A stretch of 10,169 bases of DNA from an uncultured Collinsella sp. (GCA_902491135.1 CABUGR010000022.1:1-10169), one strand, 5' to 3'. Positions 1 to 7,330 are shown, counted from the first letter of the stretch. Notes: generated by a model not told the origin, from the sequence alone. Made by a program: numbers and translations.

Positions 1-129
1 CCGTATGCTTTCGGGCATGTTCTTCCACAGGCGCGCCGCCTCGATGTCGGTCGTGCCGCACCCGCGGCAGAACTCGTCCTCGGCCCTCTCCTCGGCGATG
101 AATCTCTCGATGATCGTCTCGTCGACCAT
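1..129 (-). CDS. Unrecognised gene, N-terminal 43 residues only (runs off left edge)
   Basis: An open minus-strand frame starts at an ATG (129-127) and runs to the window edge without a stop. The start is supported by a purine-rich ribosome site reading GGAAAGGAAA just upstream. The visible 43 residues are strongly acidic and helical-looking at first (several E and D between residues 4 and 19), then carry a CxxC pair in FCRGCGTTD (residues 20-28). That pair could be half of a zinc site. I do not recognise a family and assign no function. It is transcribed away from the antitoxin remnant at 338. The plus-strand frame covering the same bases looks like an antisense shadow. Confidence 0.5.
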   Translation of the reverse strand, partial: MVDETIIERFIAEERAEDEFCRGCGTTDIEAARLWKNMPESIR

Positions 130-337
130 GGCGGTTTCCTTTCCGTTGACGATGTTTGCCAGCGTGTTTTGCCGTTCGCTGCAAATGCATATGGGCCTAT
201 GCGTTGCAACTGTACGAATATTTCAGACATTTGCGACATCAAAGACGCCTGGGAGCCGATGACGTGGCATCCAGCCATTCCGGGGTTGGGCCTTGCAATA
301 GGCGCGGGATTCTTTACTGATCGAACGAGGTGGTTGT
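130..337. other. Intergenic region between divergent genes
   Basis: About 200 bp separate the leftward gene starting at 129 from the rightward antitoxin remnant at 338. It should hold both promoters, but I see no convincing -35/-10 pair. A TTGCAA at 293-298 followed by TTTACT at 312-317 is too closely spaced to rely on. No RNA gene is seen. Confidence 0.4.
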
Positions 338-547
338 ATGGCGGCGAATCAAGCATTTGGCGTTTCCGGCAGGGAAGAGCTGGAAGGCGAAGCTCCTGCA
401 GGAGGGATAGCGGCGGTTTGTATGCCTGGTGAGCCTAATTCCGACAGCCTTGAGGCGATTCGCGAGGGCGACGCGTTCTTGGCGTCCAGAGAGTGTGGGC
501 GCTTCGCCAATGGGACCGATCTCGTTGCCGCGGCGATGGCGCGATAG
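338..547 (+). pseudogene. RelB/DinJ-like antitoxin with internal deletion
   Basis: This 69-residue frame begins with a well-placed ribosome site (GAGGT about 7 bases before ATG). The N-terminus (MAANQAF) resembles the first strand of a ribbon-helix-helix antitoxin. The C-terminal part from about residue 34 (SDSLEAIREGDAFLAS, then FANGTDLVAAAMAR) matches the usual tail of RelB/DinJ antitoxins. The segment that should hold the two ribbon-helix-helix helices (about 30 residues in the family) is missing and replaced by a Gly/Ala/Pro-rich stretch. DNA binding is therefore probably lost, although the toxin-binding tail may remain. No RelE/YafQ-type toxin follows. Family assignment is from motif memory. 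It could still be expressed as a short protein. Confidence 0.55.
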
Positions 548-569
548 CACCATGGCTGCGATGCTATCG
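542..569. repeat. Inverted repeat overlapping the antitoxin stop codon
   Basis: CGATAGCA (542-549) and its exact reverse complement TGCTATCG (562-569) flank a 12-base loop. The left arm overlaps the TAG stop of the antitoxin remnant. A second overlapping pairing (GCACCA at 548-553 with TGGTGC further right) is possible. There is no T-run after it, so it is not a clear intrinsic terminator. Confidence 0.4.
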
Positions 570-984
570 GTGATGGTGCGACACGTCCTTTTCGCGGGCT
601 GTTGACGCATCGCGGCTCCCGATGGATAATCTCAGCCGATGTAAATACCTATCGGTTTTGTAAGGGCGGGACCCACCCGGCCTCGCCCTGGTTTTATATG
701 CGGGCCGCGCTGGGTGAATCGTAAATGCATCGTGTGTATGAAAAACTAGGCGGAACCGCTTCCACGACTCTGCCTTACAAAACCCGCAGGTTTTGCTGTC
801 TGAATCCATTATGGCCTGCCGGGGGTTGGTTGGTCAATGCGGCGATCTCGAATAGGGGCCCGTGGCGTCGGTGGGCTTGTCCCCGGTCGCGCGCTATGCA
901 TCTCTCGATGTGACCTCGCATGCCGCAATGGCCTATTGCATGAATCGGGGCCGTAACACCCGACGGCTCTGCCCCTCGCGGTCA
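570..984. other. Region without a recognisable gene
   Basis: About 415 bp in which no frame on either strand has a believable start with recognisable protein content. It contains the inverted-repeat pair 654-784 described separately. The likely origin is decayed mobile-element or toxin-antitoxin DNA, but nothing in it lets me say which. Confidence 0.4.
654..784. repeat. 12-bp inverted repeats bounding 131 bp (possible MITE-like or IS-end remnant)
   Basis: GGTTTTGTAAGG at 654-665 recurs as its exact reverse complement CCTTACAAAACC at 773-784. The right arm also forms a local 7-bp hairpin with GGTTTTG at 789-795 (CAAAACC, CGCA, GGTTTTG). The segment between has no gene. This would fit a miniature inverted-repeat element or a collapsed insertion sequence, but I see no flanking target-site duplication. 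By rough count, a 12-bp match this close has roughly a one-in-ten chance of arising randomly in a window this size. Confidence 0.25.
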
Positions 985-1654
985 GCTGCGAGTCGTGAGC
1001 GCTTTCGTTGAGGCGATACGCGAGGACGCTTTTCTCCGCGAGTTGTTTCAGCGTCTTCGTCGCCTTGGTTCTCCCGACGCTCGCCTGCTCCATGCCCCTT
1101 CTTCGTCGCGCGGCGATCCTCTCGGTCTCGTTGAGATTTTCGAGCACCGCTGAATCGGCAATGGCGCCAACTGCGCCGGACGCCGTGCTGCCAGTTCGGT
1201 CATTCACCTGCAACCGGGGCGCTTGAAGACGACGACGGTGCTGTTGACGGTCTGCTCGAAGCGGAACCTCACGCCCGTGGCCTCGCAGGCTTCCTTGATG
1301 CGCGGAATGTCCGTGCCGTACTGCTCGATGACGCCGGTGCGGAAAAACGTCCGCGCGATGGCGGGGTTGCGCAGGCCGAACTCGCTGGCGACGCCCTCGA
1401 GGTGCCTCTCCGGCGAGTCGCCCTCGGGGAACAGGCCCGAGCTCACGATCTGGACGGTGTCCATGAACACGTTGACCTCGACCGCGGTGCCGGTGGCGTA
1501 GTCGCGGTGGCACAGCGCGTTGGCAACCGCCTCGCGGATGGCCTCGGCCGGGATCTCGGGGATCTCCTTGCGGTACATGCCCGTCTCGCCGATGATGAAC
1601 TTGCGCCCGATGTTCGACGCCACGAAGTACTCGGCGAAGTCGAGCAGCTTGAGA
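985..1654 (-). pseudogene. Remnant of AlbA_2/HATPase_c_4-type ATP-binding transcriptional regulator
   Basis: Reading leftward from about 1654, the frame carries the hallmarks of the C-terminal ATP-binding domain of the COG2865-type regulators: EAIREAVANALCHRDY (N-box-like) and FGLRNPAIARTF followed by GVIEQYGTDIPRI (G-box-like). In the usual form the last motif reads GTG, so G to D is a change in a conserved position. The frame stops at 1204-1206 after VFKRPG. The winged-helix tail (SVGRTKATKTLKQLAEK, near 1030-1085 on the minus strand) continues in a different frame, so there is a frameshift, and the tail itself is eroded. The N-terminal AlbA_2 domain is absent: homology ends at the junction near 1655, where a different, lower-GC gene begins on the opposite strand. 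Not expected to be functional. Confidence 0.7.
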
Positions 1655-2644
1655 GCTAACGGCAAAGAGAATGAACTTGAAGCTGCCAATCCTTCGATTA
1701 ACGATTTTCTAAGTGGGTATATTAAGGACAATGATATTGAAGCTACGCACATTGTTGAAAATGCTACATACGTAAATCAACTCTGGAGAATGGCAAAGTA
1801 CTGTGAATGTGAGTTGGTGACATGCGCGCTTGAGGCTCGTATCTGCGATGATGATGTCATTAATATGCCATGCTGCGGTTCCAAAGTTATCGTAACGACA
1901 GTTGGCCGTCTGCTCGGTGTGTTTGTTGAGTGTCCGGAGCTTATCAAACAATCAAATGCGGGTTTGCTGGCAGAGCTTTTGTTGAGAGCGGGAAGCGAGG
2001 CAGCAGCGCTTGTTGAGGAGAGCGCTGCTGCAAAAGTGTTATCGCTTATTGCCGATGAGAAGAAATTGGAGGAGTTGCCAGGAGTGGCTAGTTTTCTCGT
2101 TTCTTCCAGAGGGCTTTCTGCCGCAATGAACTGCACCTCTGCTTTTGACGCAGAAAAGGTGTACGGGCTTTTTGTTGACGCGTGTAGTATCAAAAACAAG
2201 TCTGATTATGTGGAATTTGGGAGTTGGATTTTTGAATTAGGTCTCGAGCAATGGCTCTACGAGCTTGCTCACGATCTTGCTGAAGCGGAGGCGGAAGAGG
2301 CTGTGTCATTATTTGCCTTGGCCCTGCCCGATTATATAGAGGATGAAGATGCTCTCGACGATGAGCTTGAGTATTTGATTTGGAAACACCTTAAAGAGCG
2401 TGTGTTGCTGGAAGTGTTGGAAGATTACGCTGATGAGGTTTTAGGCAGTGGGCTTTTTAAGATGGTGATGACTGACATGCTTGAAACTGCAATAGAGGAT
2501 GCCATTGACCAAGAGTCGCACTGTCACTCGGTTCGGGAACTTTCTAAAAGTCATTTCATTCCTTCTGATAAAGCGAGAAACACGGCAAATGGCAAGCTGG
2601 CGCTGAAGCGGCTGTTTGGGGAGGCAGCTGATGCATTCTCATGA
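1655..2644 (+). CDS. Unrecognised acidic helical protein, 5' end lost
   Basis: A plus-strand frame of about 329 residues ends with TGA at 2642-2644. Its composition (lower GC, many A/T third positions) changes sharply at about 1655. The open frame extends left to 1520, but those residues are the antisense of the ATP-binding-regulator remnant and are not part of the original protein. No in-frame start with a good ribosome site is seen near the junction. The first in-frame ATG (1790) has its GGAG directly adjacent, which is too close. The protein is rich in Leu, Ala, Glu and Asp, looks largely helical, and has a very acidic stretch around 2290-2370. No catalytic motif, signal peptide or membrane segment is evident, and I do not recognise the family. 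It may be the C-terminal part of a larger protein. Confidence 0.5.
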   Translation, partial: ANGKENELEAANPSINDFLSGYIKDNDIEATHIVENATYVNQLWRMAKYCECELVTCALEARICDDDVINMPCCGSKVIVTTVGRLLGVFVECPELIKQSNAGLLAELLLRAGSEAAALVEESAAAKVLSLIADEKKLEELPGVASFLVSSRGLSAAMNCTSAFDAEKVYGLFVDACSIKNKSDYVEFGSWIFELGLEQWLYELAHDLAEAEAEEAVSLFALALPDYIEDEDALDDELEYLIWKHLKERVLLEVLEDYADEVLGSGLFKMVMTDMLETAIEDAIDQESHCHSVRELSKSHFIPSDKARNTANGKLALKRLFGEAADAFS

Positions 2645-2659
2645 AGCCGGCGGTTGCGT

Positions 2660-2820
2660 AGCGTTTCTCCAGTTCAATTGGACCGCCAGCATGAGCGCGG
2701 ATTTGCCGTCGGGAAAGGTGCCGACGAGGCGGGTATGGCGACGTTTTCCCTGTCGAGGCACTCGATCGCGCTGTTTGTGCGGATGCGCCGCCAATGCTCG
2801 CGAGGGCATCTCGCAGTCCG
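2660..2820 (-). pseudogene. IS256-family transposase, C-terminal fragment (frameshifted)
   Basis: On the minus strand one frame reads CPREHWRRIRTNSAIE (ending near 2760). This matches the conserved HW-R-IRTN-ER segment near the end of IS256-family (Transposase_mut) proteins. After LDRE the homology jumps frame and continues as TRLVGTFPDGKSALMLA (about 2725-2690), the following block of the same family. A single-base indel therefore separates the two. The end of the protein is not recognisable. Together with the N-terminal fragment at 2963-3226, this is one decayed element lacking most of the catalytic DDE core. Confidence 0.75.
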
Positions 2821-2962
2821 CCAGCGTCTCAGCGTATCCATCGTGCGCCACCTTGTCGGTTTTCTCGAGCCTTATGGACTCCAGATTGACGGCCGACGAC
2901 TCCGGTTGTCTGAGGTAGAGTAATAATTGCGGGATTCGTCATCAGGTTTTTTTCAGAAGTCA
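2821..2962. other. Spacer between the two transposase fragments
   Basis: This segment replaces the roughly 200-residue transposase core. It includes a more AT-rich portion (2920-2960, with a run of seven T at 2946-2952). No coding content is recognised. It may mark the end of a second element or the deletion scar. Confidence 0.35.
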
Positions 2963-3226
2963 TTACGCCTCTTCGGGGAAGAAACTCCCCGACCTCAGCT
3001 TCGGTATCCTCATCGTGATGTCGCCGATGCACGTGACCAGGTTGCGCTCGTGGTAGCCGTTGCGGCTGTTGGCGTCTCCCGCGCACAGCTGGTCAGCATC
3101 GGCATCCATGATCGCGCTCACGACGTCCTCGGCGATGCGCCTCATGAGCTCCATCAGGTTCACCGATCCGTTCTCGAACCTCGGCATCGCCGGCTGCTCC
3201 CGCATGCTTTCTGCTAGGCTCTCCAT
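2963..3226 (-). pseudogene. IS256-family transposase, N-terminal fragment
   Basis: Starting at the ATG at 3226-3224, preceded by GGAAAGGA about a dozen bases upstream, this 87-residue frame matches the N-terminus of IS256-family transposases: SVNLMELMRRIAED, DADADQLC, NSRNGYHERN and LRSGSFFPEE. It then meets a stop at 2963-2965, exactly where intact members continue into the catalytic region. The family is about 400 residues long, so only about a fifth remains. A longer frame begins at 3265, but the internal start has the better ribosome site and fits the family. It cannot transpose on its own. Confidence 0.8.
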
Positions 3227-3494
3227 TGTGGTCTTCGTCCTTTCCAAGAATCCGTTATGTCGCAATTCCAGATTCTAGGGCGGAGGCCGTCTCTCTTCAA
3301 AGCCGTCTCGACTTGCTTCGCTTATGCCAGTTTTTCCGGCACGATCGAGACGATAGGGTACCTAAATCGCAATAGCGTCAGAGCTCGAAAGCATGCCGAC
3401 ATTTGAATGATTTTAGACGATGCGTGTTTGCTGACAAGATTTATGATAAATCTGCGTAGTGTGTGCAGACTGTTTTGCGAGGAGGTCTCTGCTC
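3227..3494. promoter_or_regulatory. Intergenic region upstream of the DUF6680-like gene, with a 17-bp palindrome
   Basis: About 270 bp without a gene. At 3437-3453 lies AGATTTAT-G-ATAAATCT, a perfect 8-bp inverted repeat around one base, ending 41 bases before the start codon at 3495. It contains TATGAT (3442-3447), a good -10 candidate with no clear -35 at 17 bp. The overlap suggests an operator over a promoter, which is inference. A short direct repeat GCCGTCTC occurs at about 3288 and 3302. Confidence 0.4.
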
Positions 3495-3998
3495 ATGGGG
3501 TTATCAGAAGGTCTCAATTTGCTTGCGCTAGTGATTGTGCCTCTTGTCGCTGTAGTGGTTGGTCAATATCTTCAGACTCGCTCTAAGAAGAAAGATGAGC
3601 AGTACAAGATCTTCAAGGAACTGCTGCGGAGCAGAGTGTTTGGAATCAATGCTGAGAGCGTTGAAGCATACAACATGATTCACATAGTCTTTTCTTCTCA
3701 TAAAGAAGTGAGGAAATGTTGGGATGCATATTTCGCTTCTCTTTGCGTAGAAAACCCCAGCGAAGATGATCTCAGCGACTGCGAGCAGAAGCAGCTTGCC
3801 CTGTTGAAAGAAATGGCCAAATCCCTTGGCTACGGTGATGAACTATCGCAAGCGGCATTGGCCACTAAGTATCTCCCAAAAGGCATGGTCCAAAACTATA
3901 TGGACGACAAACGTCAGAGAGAAAACTATGCCAATACAATGGAAGTTATTGGCAAACTAATTGACAGCAACGTCAAACGCAATGAGCCGCCAAAGTGA
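3495..3998 (+). CDS. Small membrane-anchored protein resembling DUF6680
   Basis: Start chosen at ATG 3495 because AGGAGG lies nine bases upstream. A GTG at 3459 would add 12 residues but lacks such a site. The 167-residue protein has one N-terminal hydrophobic segment (about residues 4-22, NLLALVIVPLVAVVVGQYL), followed by basic residues (RSKKK). This predicts a single-pass anchor with a cytoplasmic helical domain. Features such as the hydrophobic N-terminus, the FKELLRSR segment and a later NMIHIVF...VRKCWDAY segment resemble proteins labelled DUF6680, whose function is unknown to me. The next gene, encoding a KAP NTPase, lies 134 bp downstream on the same strand with its own likely promoter. 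The two may act together at the membrane, but nothing in the sequence proves it. Lower GC than the flanking remnants suggests a separate acquisition. Confidence 0.75.
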   Translation: MGLSEGLNLLALVIVPLVAVVVGQYLQTRSKKKDEQYKIFKELLRSRVFGINAESVEAYNMIHIVFSSHKEVRKCWDAYFASLCVENPSEDDLSDCEQKQLALLKEMAKSLGYGDELSQAALATKYLPKGMVQNYMDDKRQRENYANTMEVIGKLIDSNVKRNEPPK

Positions 3999-4064
3999 TG
4001 TGGTGTTGTAAGTGGGGAAGAGTTAGCGCAAACATGCGTGTCGCACGTGGGTAGGTAAGTGAAA

Positions 4065-4093
4065 TGGTTGTGAGAGACGTTGCCCTTTATAAT
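4065..4093 (+). promoter_or_regulatory. Candidate promoter of the KAP NTPase gene
   Basis: TATAAT at 4088-4093 is a perfect -10 box, with TGGTTG at 4065-4070 as a weak -35 at 17 bp. It lies about 40 bp before the TTG start at 4133, in the gap after the DUF6680-like gene. The KAP gene may therefore be transcribed independently. Confidence 0.5.
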
Positions 4094-4132
4094 CTCTCCA
4101 AACCAACTCTGATATAAGGGGAGGCGGCGGCT

Positions 4133-6385
4133 TTGGATAGCTATGGCCCATCTTTCGGCACTGATACGCCAATCAAGGTGAAGGAGCAGGATCTTATCGG
4201 AAGAGCTTCTTTTGCTGAGAGGTTGGCTGACATTCTGAAATCCGCAGAGGGTTCCGAGCCGCTTGTCATTGGTTTGTACGGGTCTTGGGGATCAGGCAAA
4301 ACTTCGGTCATAAACCTTGTCGATAATGAACTTTCGCGGAAGGCTGGTGACGGCGAAACGGTCGTCTCGGTCGTTCGCTTTGAGCCATGGAATTGCCTTA
4401 CGGTTGAGCAGTTGCTCGGCCAATTTTTTAAGGAAGTCGGAGATGCGCTCAACAAGGATGCGCATGGGGACAAGCTGCGTGACAGGCTGCGTCGCAAACT
4501 GCTTTGCAAGCGTCCCGAGGTGTTCGATGCCTTCACGGACTATTTCGAAGCCCTGTTGACGACCGCCGGTGATGCTGCCAGTTTGGCGGGCGTGCCGCTT
4601 GCGGGTGTTGCCGCACCTGCTTTTGGCAAGCATTTGGCGAGCAGGTTGAAGAAATCCGCAGACAGAGTAGGGAGCATTTCTGCAAAGAAGCAGGCGCTTG
4701 AGAAGGAGCTCTTTAAATTCGGCGGGCGCGTTGTGGTAATCATCGATGATATCGACAGGCTCCCGAACGACCAGGTTCGCATGGTATTCCAACTCGTCGC
4801 CTCACTGGCAAAGCTTCCCAAGATAAATTACCTTCTTTCGTTCGATGAAGAGGTGGTTACGCGGGCTTTGAGCGAAGTCCAGAAGTGCGACGGCGCTGAA
4901 TACCTGGAGAAGGTAATCCAGGTCCCTGTGCGCTTGCCGTCCGTTTCCTCGGGCGACCTGGGGCGGATTCTTCTAAAGGATATCAACGCGATTTTCGAGG
5001 CGTTTGCCTATAGACAGGAGGACCTCGACGACAAGAGGTGGAACGGCATCCGCCTGACGTTTCTGAATAACCGGTTCTCCACCATAAGGGAGATTCGGCG
5101 GTTTACGAACGCGCTGAAGGCGAAGTTGAGCATTTTGCCGCGATTCTGCTGCTTCGAGGACGTCGTCGCCTTGACGGTGCTGGAGCTCAAGACGCCAAAA
5201 CTCGTTGATTGGGTTCGCGCGCACAAGGACTTCCTTTGCGGCACAATTGGATCGTCGTTGTATATGGGAAACAGGAATCCGAAAGAGAGCCTCGCCAATT
5301 TGGAGGAGCAGCTTTCTGGGATAGTTCCGATCTCTGAGGCCAAGTGGGCGGTCGAGGCTGTCTACAGGCTCTTTCCACGGCTTGCAAATGAAACTGGCAT
5401 GAGCCATTCCGTCTCTAATTCGAGCGAGAGCTTGAACGCTATTTGGCGGGCTGATTCCTTCGATCTGTACTTCCATTCGAACATGCCGGACGGAATCGAC
5501 GTTCACGAGGTGCAGGATGCGTTGAATGTGTACGATTGGGATGCTCTGCTTGACGGTTTTCGTAAGCATGCCGAAGCGGGGAATTTGATTGATTTTGTGT
5601 CGGCCATGAGGACCAACGTGTCGACATTGGAAGAAAGGCGTGCTGAAGTGGTTGCTAAAGCGTGCCTTTTGGCTTTGGGAATGAGCGAGGAGAAGAGAGA
5701 CGCTCTCTTGGCCTCCACCACTGCCGACCTGGAGCTCATCAGGCTCATCGAGTCGCTGTTCAAACGGTTGGGGCCTGCTAAGTCTGACGAGATTCTGCGA
5801 GCGTCGATGGACGAGAGCAAGGGGAGGATTATCTATCCGCTCGCGCTTTTCTTGATATGGCAGCTGAACAGTCTGAATGACGCGGAAAACAGCGGTTGCG
5901 AGACGCTTTTGCCCGAAGGCAGTATTTTCGAGCTTTCCGATGCCGTTTGCGCCAAGGTGGGCGAGGACGCCGCCGCGAGGAACCTGTTCCTAGACGATGA
6001 GTGCCATTATGCTTTGAGCTTGCTAAAGAAACGTAAGCCCAATGAATTCATGGCTTACGCGAAGAGGATTGCCAATGCCGACGGTGCGGGGTGTGCGTCT
6101 TTCCTCTCGTTCGGGCCGAGGCGCTACACCTCGCTGGGTGGCGGCGAAGTCACGAGGTTCACATTTGATAAAGCTGATGTCGCAAAGGTGGTCGAACTCG
6201 CAAAAGTCGACGGTCTTCTTGCCGGGGCGCGCGCGGACGGCAGCTTCTTCGAGTTGTCGGAAGATTGTCAGCTAGCTGCGGCCGCTTTCTGTGTCGCGAA
6301 CCAAGACGATGATGCTGAAATGGTTTCTGCTGAAGACGCCGGCGAGCTTCTCAAGCGTTGGAGGCGGGATAGTGAAAGGGCGTGA
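4133..6385 (+). CDS. KAP family P-loop NTPase
   Basis: A 750-residue protein with a TTG start at 4133. It is chosen because AAGGGGAGG sits eight bases upstream and no other in-frame start precedes the Walker A motif. Walker A is GSWGSGKT at residues 50-57, within GLYGSWGSGKTS. Walker B is VVVIIDDIDR at about 200-209, with the acidic DDID typical of KAP proteins. Between them, residues 141-165 form a small-residue hydrophobic stretch, the position where KAP NTPases often carry membrane-spanning helices. The remaining C-terminal 400 residues look helical and lack a motif I recognise. KAP NTPases (named for Kidins220/ARMS and PifA) are STAND-related ATPases thought to assemble membrane-associated complexes. 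PifA excludes phage T7, so a defence role is plausible but inferred. The gene appears intact and lies downstream of the DUF6680-like gene in a remnant-rich region. Confidence 0.9.
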   Translation: MDSYGPSFGTDTPIKVKEQDLIGRASFAERLADILKSAEGSEPLVIGLYGSWGSGKTSVINLVDNELSRKAGDGETVVSVVRFEPWNCLTVEQLLGQFFKEVGDALNKDAHGDKLRDRLRRKLLCKRPEVFDAFTDYFEALLTTAGDAASLAGVPLAGVAAPAFGKHLASRLKKSADRVGSISAKKQALEKELFKFGGRVVVIIDDIDRLPNDQVRMVFQLVASLAKLPKINYLLSFDEEVVTRALSEVQKCDGAEYLEKVIQVPVRLPSVSSGDLGRILLKDINAIFEAFAYRQEDLDDKRWNGIRLTFLNNRFSTIREIRRFTNALKAKLSILPRFCCFEDVVALTVLELKTPKLVDWVRAHKDFLCGTIGSSLYMGNRNPKESLANLEEQLSGIVPISEAKWAVEAVYRLFPRLANETGMSHSVSNSSESLNAIWRADSFDLYFHSNMPDGIDVHEVQDALNVYDWDALLDGFRKHAEAGNLIDFVSAMRTNVSTLEERRAEVVAKACLLALGMSEEKRDALLASTTADLELIRLIESLFKRLGPAKSDEILRASMDESKGRIIYPLALFLIWQLNSLNDAENSGCETLLPEGSIFELSDAVCAKVGEDAAARNLFLDDECHYALSLLKKRKPNEFMAYAKRIANADGAGCASFLSFGPRRYTSLGGGEVTRFTFDKADVAKVVELAKVDGLLAGARADGSFFELSEDCQLAAAAFCVANQDDDAEMVSAEDAGELLKRWRRDSERA

Positions 6386-6768
6386 TTGCAGACGGCAGTG
6401 CTGGAGGGTCTTTGTTGGCGCTTTCGAGCTGATTCCTTTTCCGCTCATGGGTCGTAGCTGAGCGAAGCAGACGATACGAGGAAACGGTTCGCATTTTCTT
6501 GCTCAGTGGCGCTGCGCTATAGCAAGTGCGGGCTACTAGACAGGCTCAAGCATCGCGAAGAGGAGTTCTTGCTGGACATGGGGTCGTTTGCGGGAGTCTG
6601 TACGCAACGAGCGATTTTCACAATTTGGCCGTGGCTACCAAGGGCATGATCGAATCTCTGAGGAAAATCAGCAAGTGAAACGATAAGGCGAACAACGAAG
6701 CGCGGTTCCTAGCTCATTGCTTTCTCGGGCACTTGCTGATTTGGCTTTGTGGAACATAACTGCAACGG
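6386..6768. other. Region without a confident gene; possible short gene remnant at 6523-6678
   Basis: About 380 bp between the KAP gene and the ugd remnant. One frame open from 6523 to a TGA at 6676-6678 has a protein-like tail (LAVATKGMIESLRKISK) but no start with a ribosome site and no family I recognise. It may be the 3' end of a lost gene. No terminator is evident directly after the KAP stop. Confidence 0.35.
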
Positions 6769-7260
6769 CTTCGCGTTGGCGCACACTACGACAACCCGAG
6801 CTTTGGCTACTACGGCGTAAACTGCCTGCTCAAAGACACCAAGCAGTTGCTGGCGAACTGCAAGGACGTGCCCCAGAATTTGATCGAGGCCATAGTTGAC
6901 GCCAATCGCACCCGCAAAGACTTCGTCGCCGACGAGGTGCTGCAGATGGCGTGGGACAAGGTCTACGAGGACAAGAAGAGACCGGTTGTTTGCGTGTGCC
7001 GCCTGACCACGAAGTCAAACTCCGACAACTTCCGCGCGAGCTCCATCCAGGGCGTCGTGAAGCGCGTGAAGGCCAAGGGCGTGCCCGTGGTGGTCTACGA
7101 GCCCACGCTCGACGCGCCGGAGTTCTTCGGGTCCGAGGTAACGCACGACCTGGACAAGTTCAAGGCCAAGTGCGATGTGATTGTGGCTAACCGTTGGAGC
7201 GACGATTTGGCCGATGTTGCAGACAAGGTGTACTCGAGGGATTTGTTCAAGAGAGATTAA
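6769..7260 (+). pseudogene. ugd: UDP-glucose 6-dehydrogenase, 3' remnant
   Basis: The frame carries the C-terminal part of UDP-glucose 6-dehydrogenase, which oxidises UDP-glucose to UDP-glucuronate for capsule and other polysaccharides. Recognisable blocks are [45 protein letters not shown] and the tail from [21 protein letters not shown] to RDLFKRD. Homology begins at about 6769 and an in-frame stop lies at 6757-6759, so the N-terminal NAD-binding half (about 250 residues) is gone. The active-site loop, normally GGYCLPKD around the catalytic cysteine, reads [10 protein letters not shown] here, with an extra residue and P changed to L. A TTG at 6847 opens a 137-residue frame but has no supporting ribosome site. 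Probably non-functional debris of a capsule locus. Confidence 0.85.
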
Positions 7261-7291
7261 CCACTTTAGGTGCTATGACCTGCACCATTTA

Positions 7292-7330
7292 AGGGGCATC
7301 ATCTTAAGGTGATGCCCCTATTATTAATTT
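7292..7330 (+). terminator. Rho-independent terminator after the ugd remnant
   Basis: AGGGGCATCA (7292-7301) pairs perfectly with TGATGCCCCT (7310-7319). The stem extends to 12 bp with a G-U pair and a TTAA loop, and is followed by the T-rich tail ATTATTAATTT. It lies 32 bp after the ugd stop codon. Confidence 0.85.

Noticed and set aside
564..809. Minus-strand 81-residue frame with a CxxC
   Set aside because: No ribosome site, no recognisable family, and it spans the inverted-repeat pair; judged non-coding.
809..1513. Minus-strand 234-residue frame
   Set aside because: Most of it is an out-of-frame reading (Arg/His/Pro-rich) of the ATP-binding regulator. Only the short winged-helix segment is meaningful and it is included in the pseudogene.
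1520..1654. N-terminal part of the plus-strand 374-residue frame
   Set aside because: These residues are the exact antisense of recognisable regulator sequence, so they are chance extension and not the original start of the acidic protein.
4141..5820. Several minus-strand frames of 100-200 residues inside the KAP gene
   Set aside because: Shadows of the strongly coding KAP frame; no family motifs or ribosome sites.
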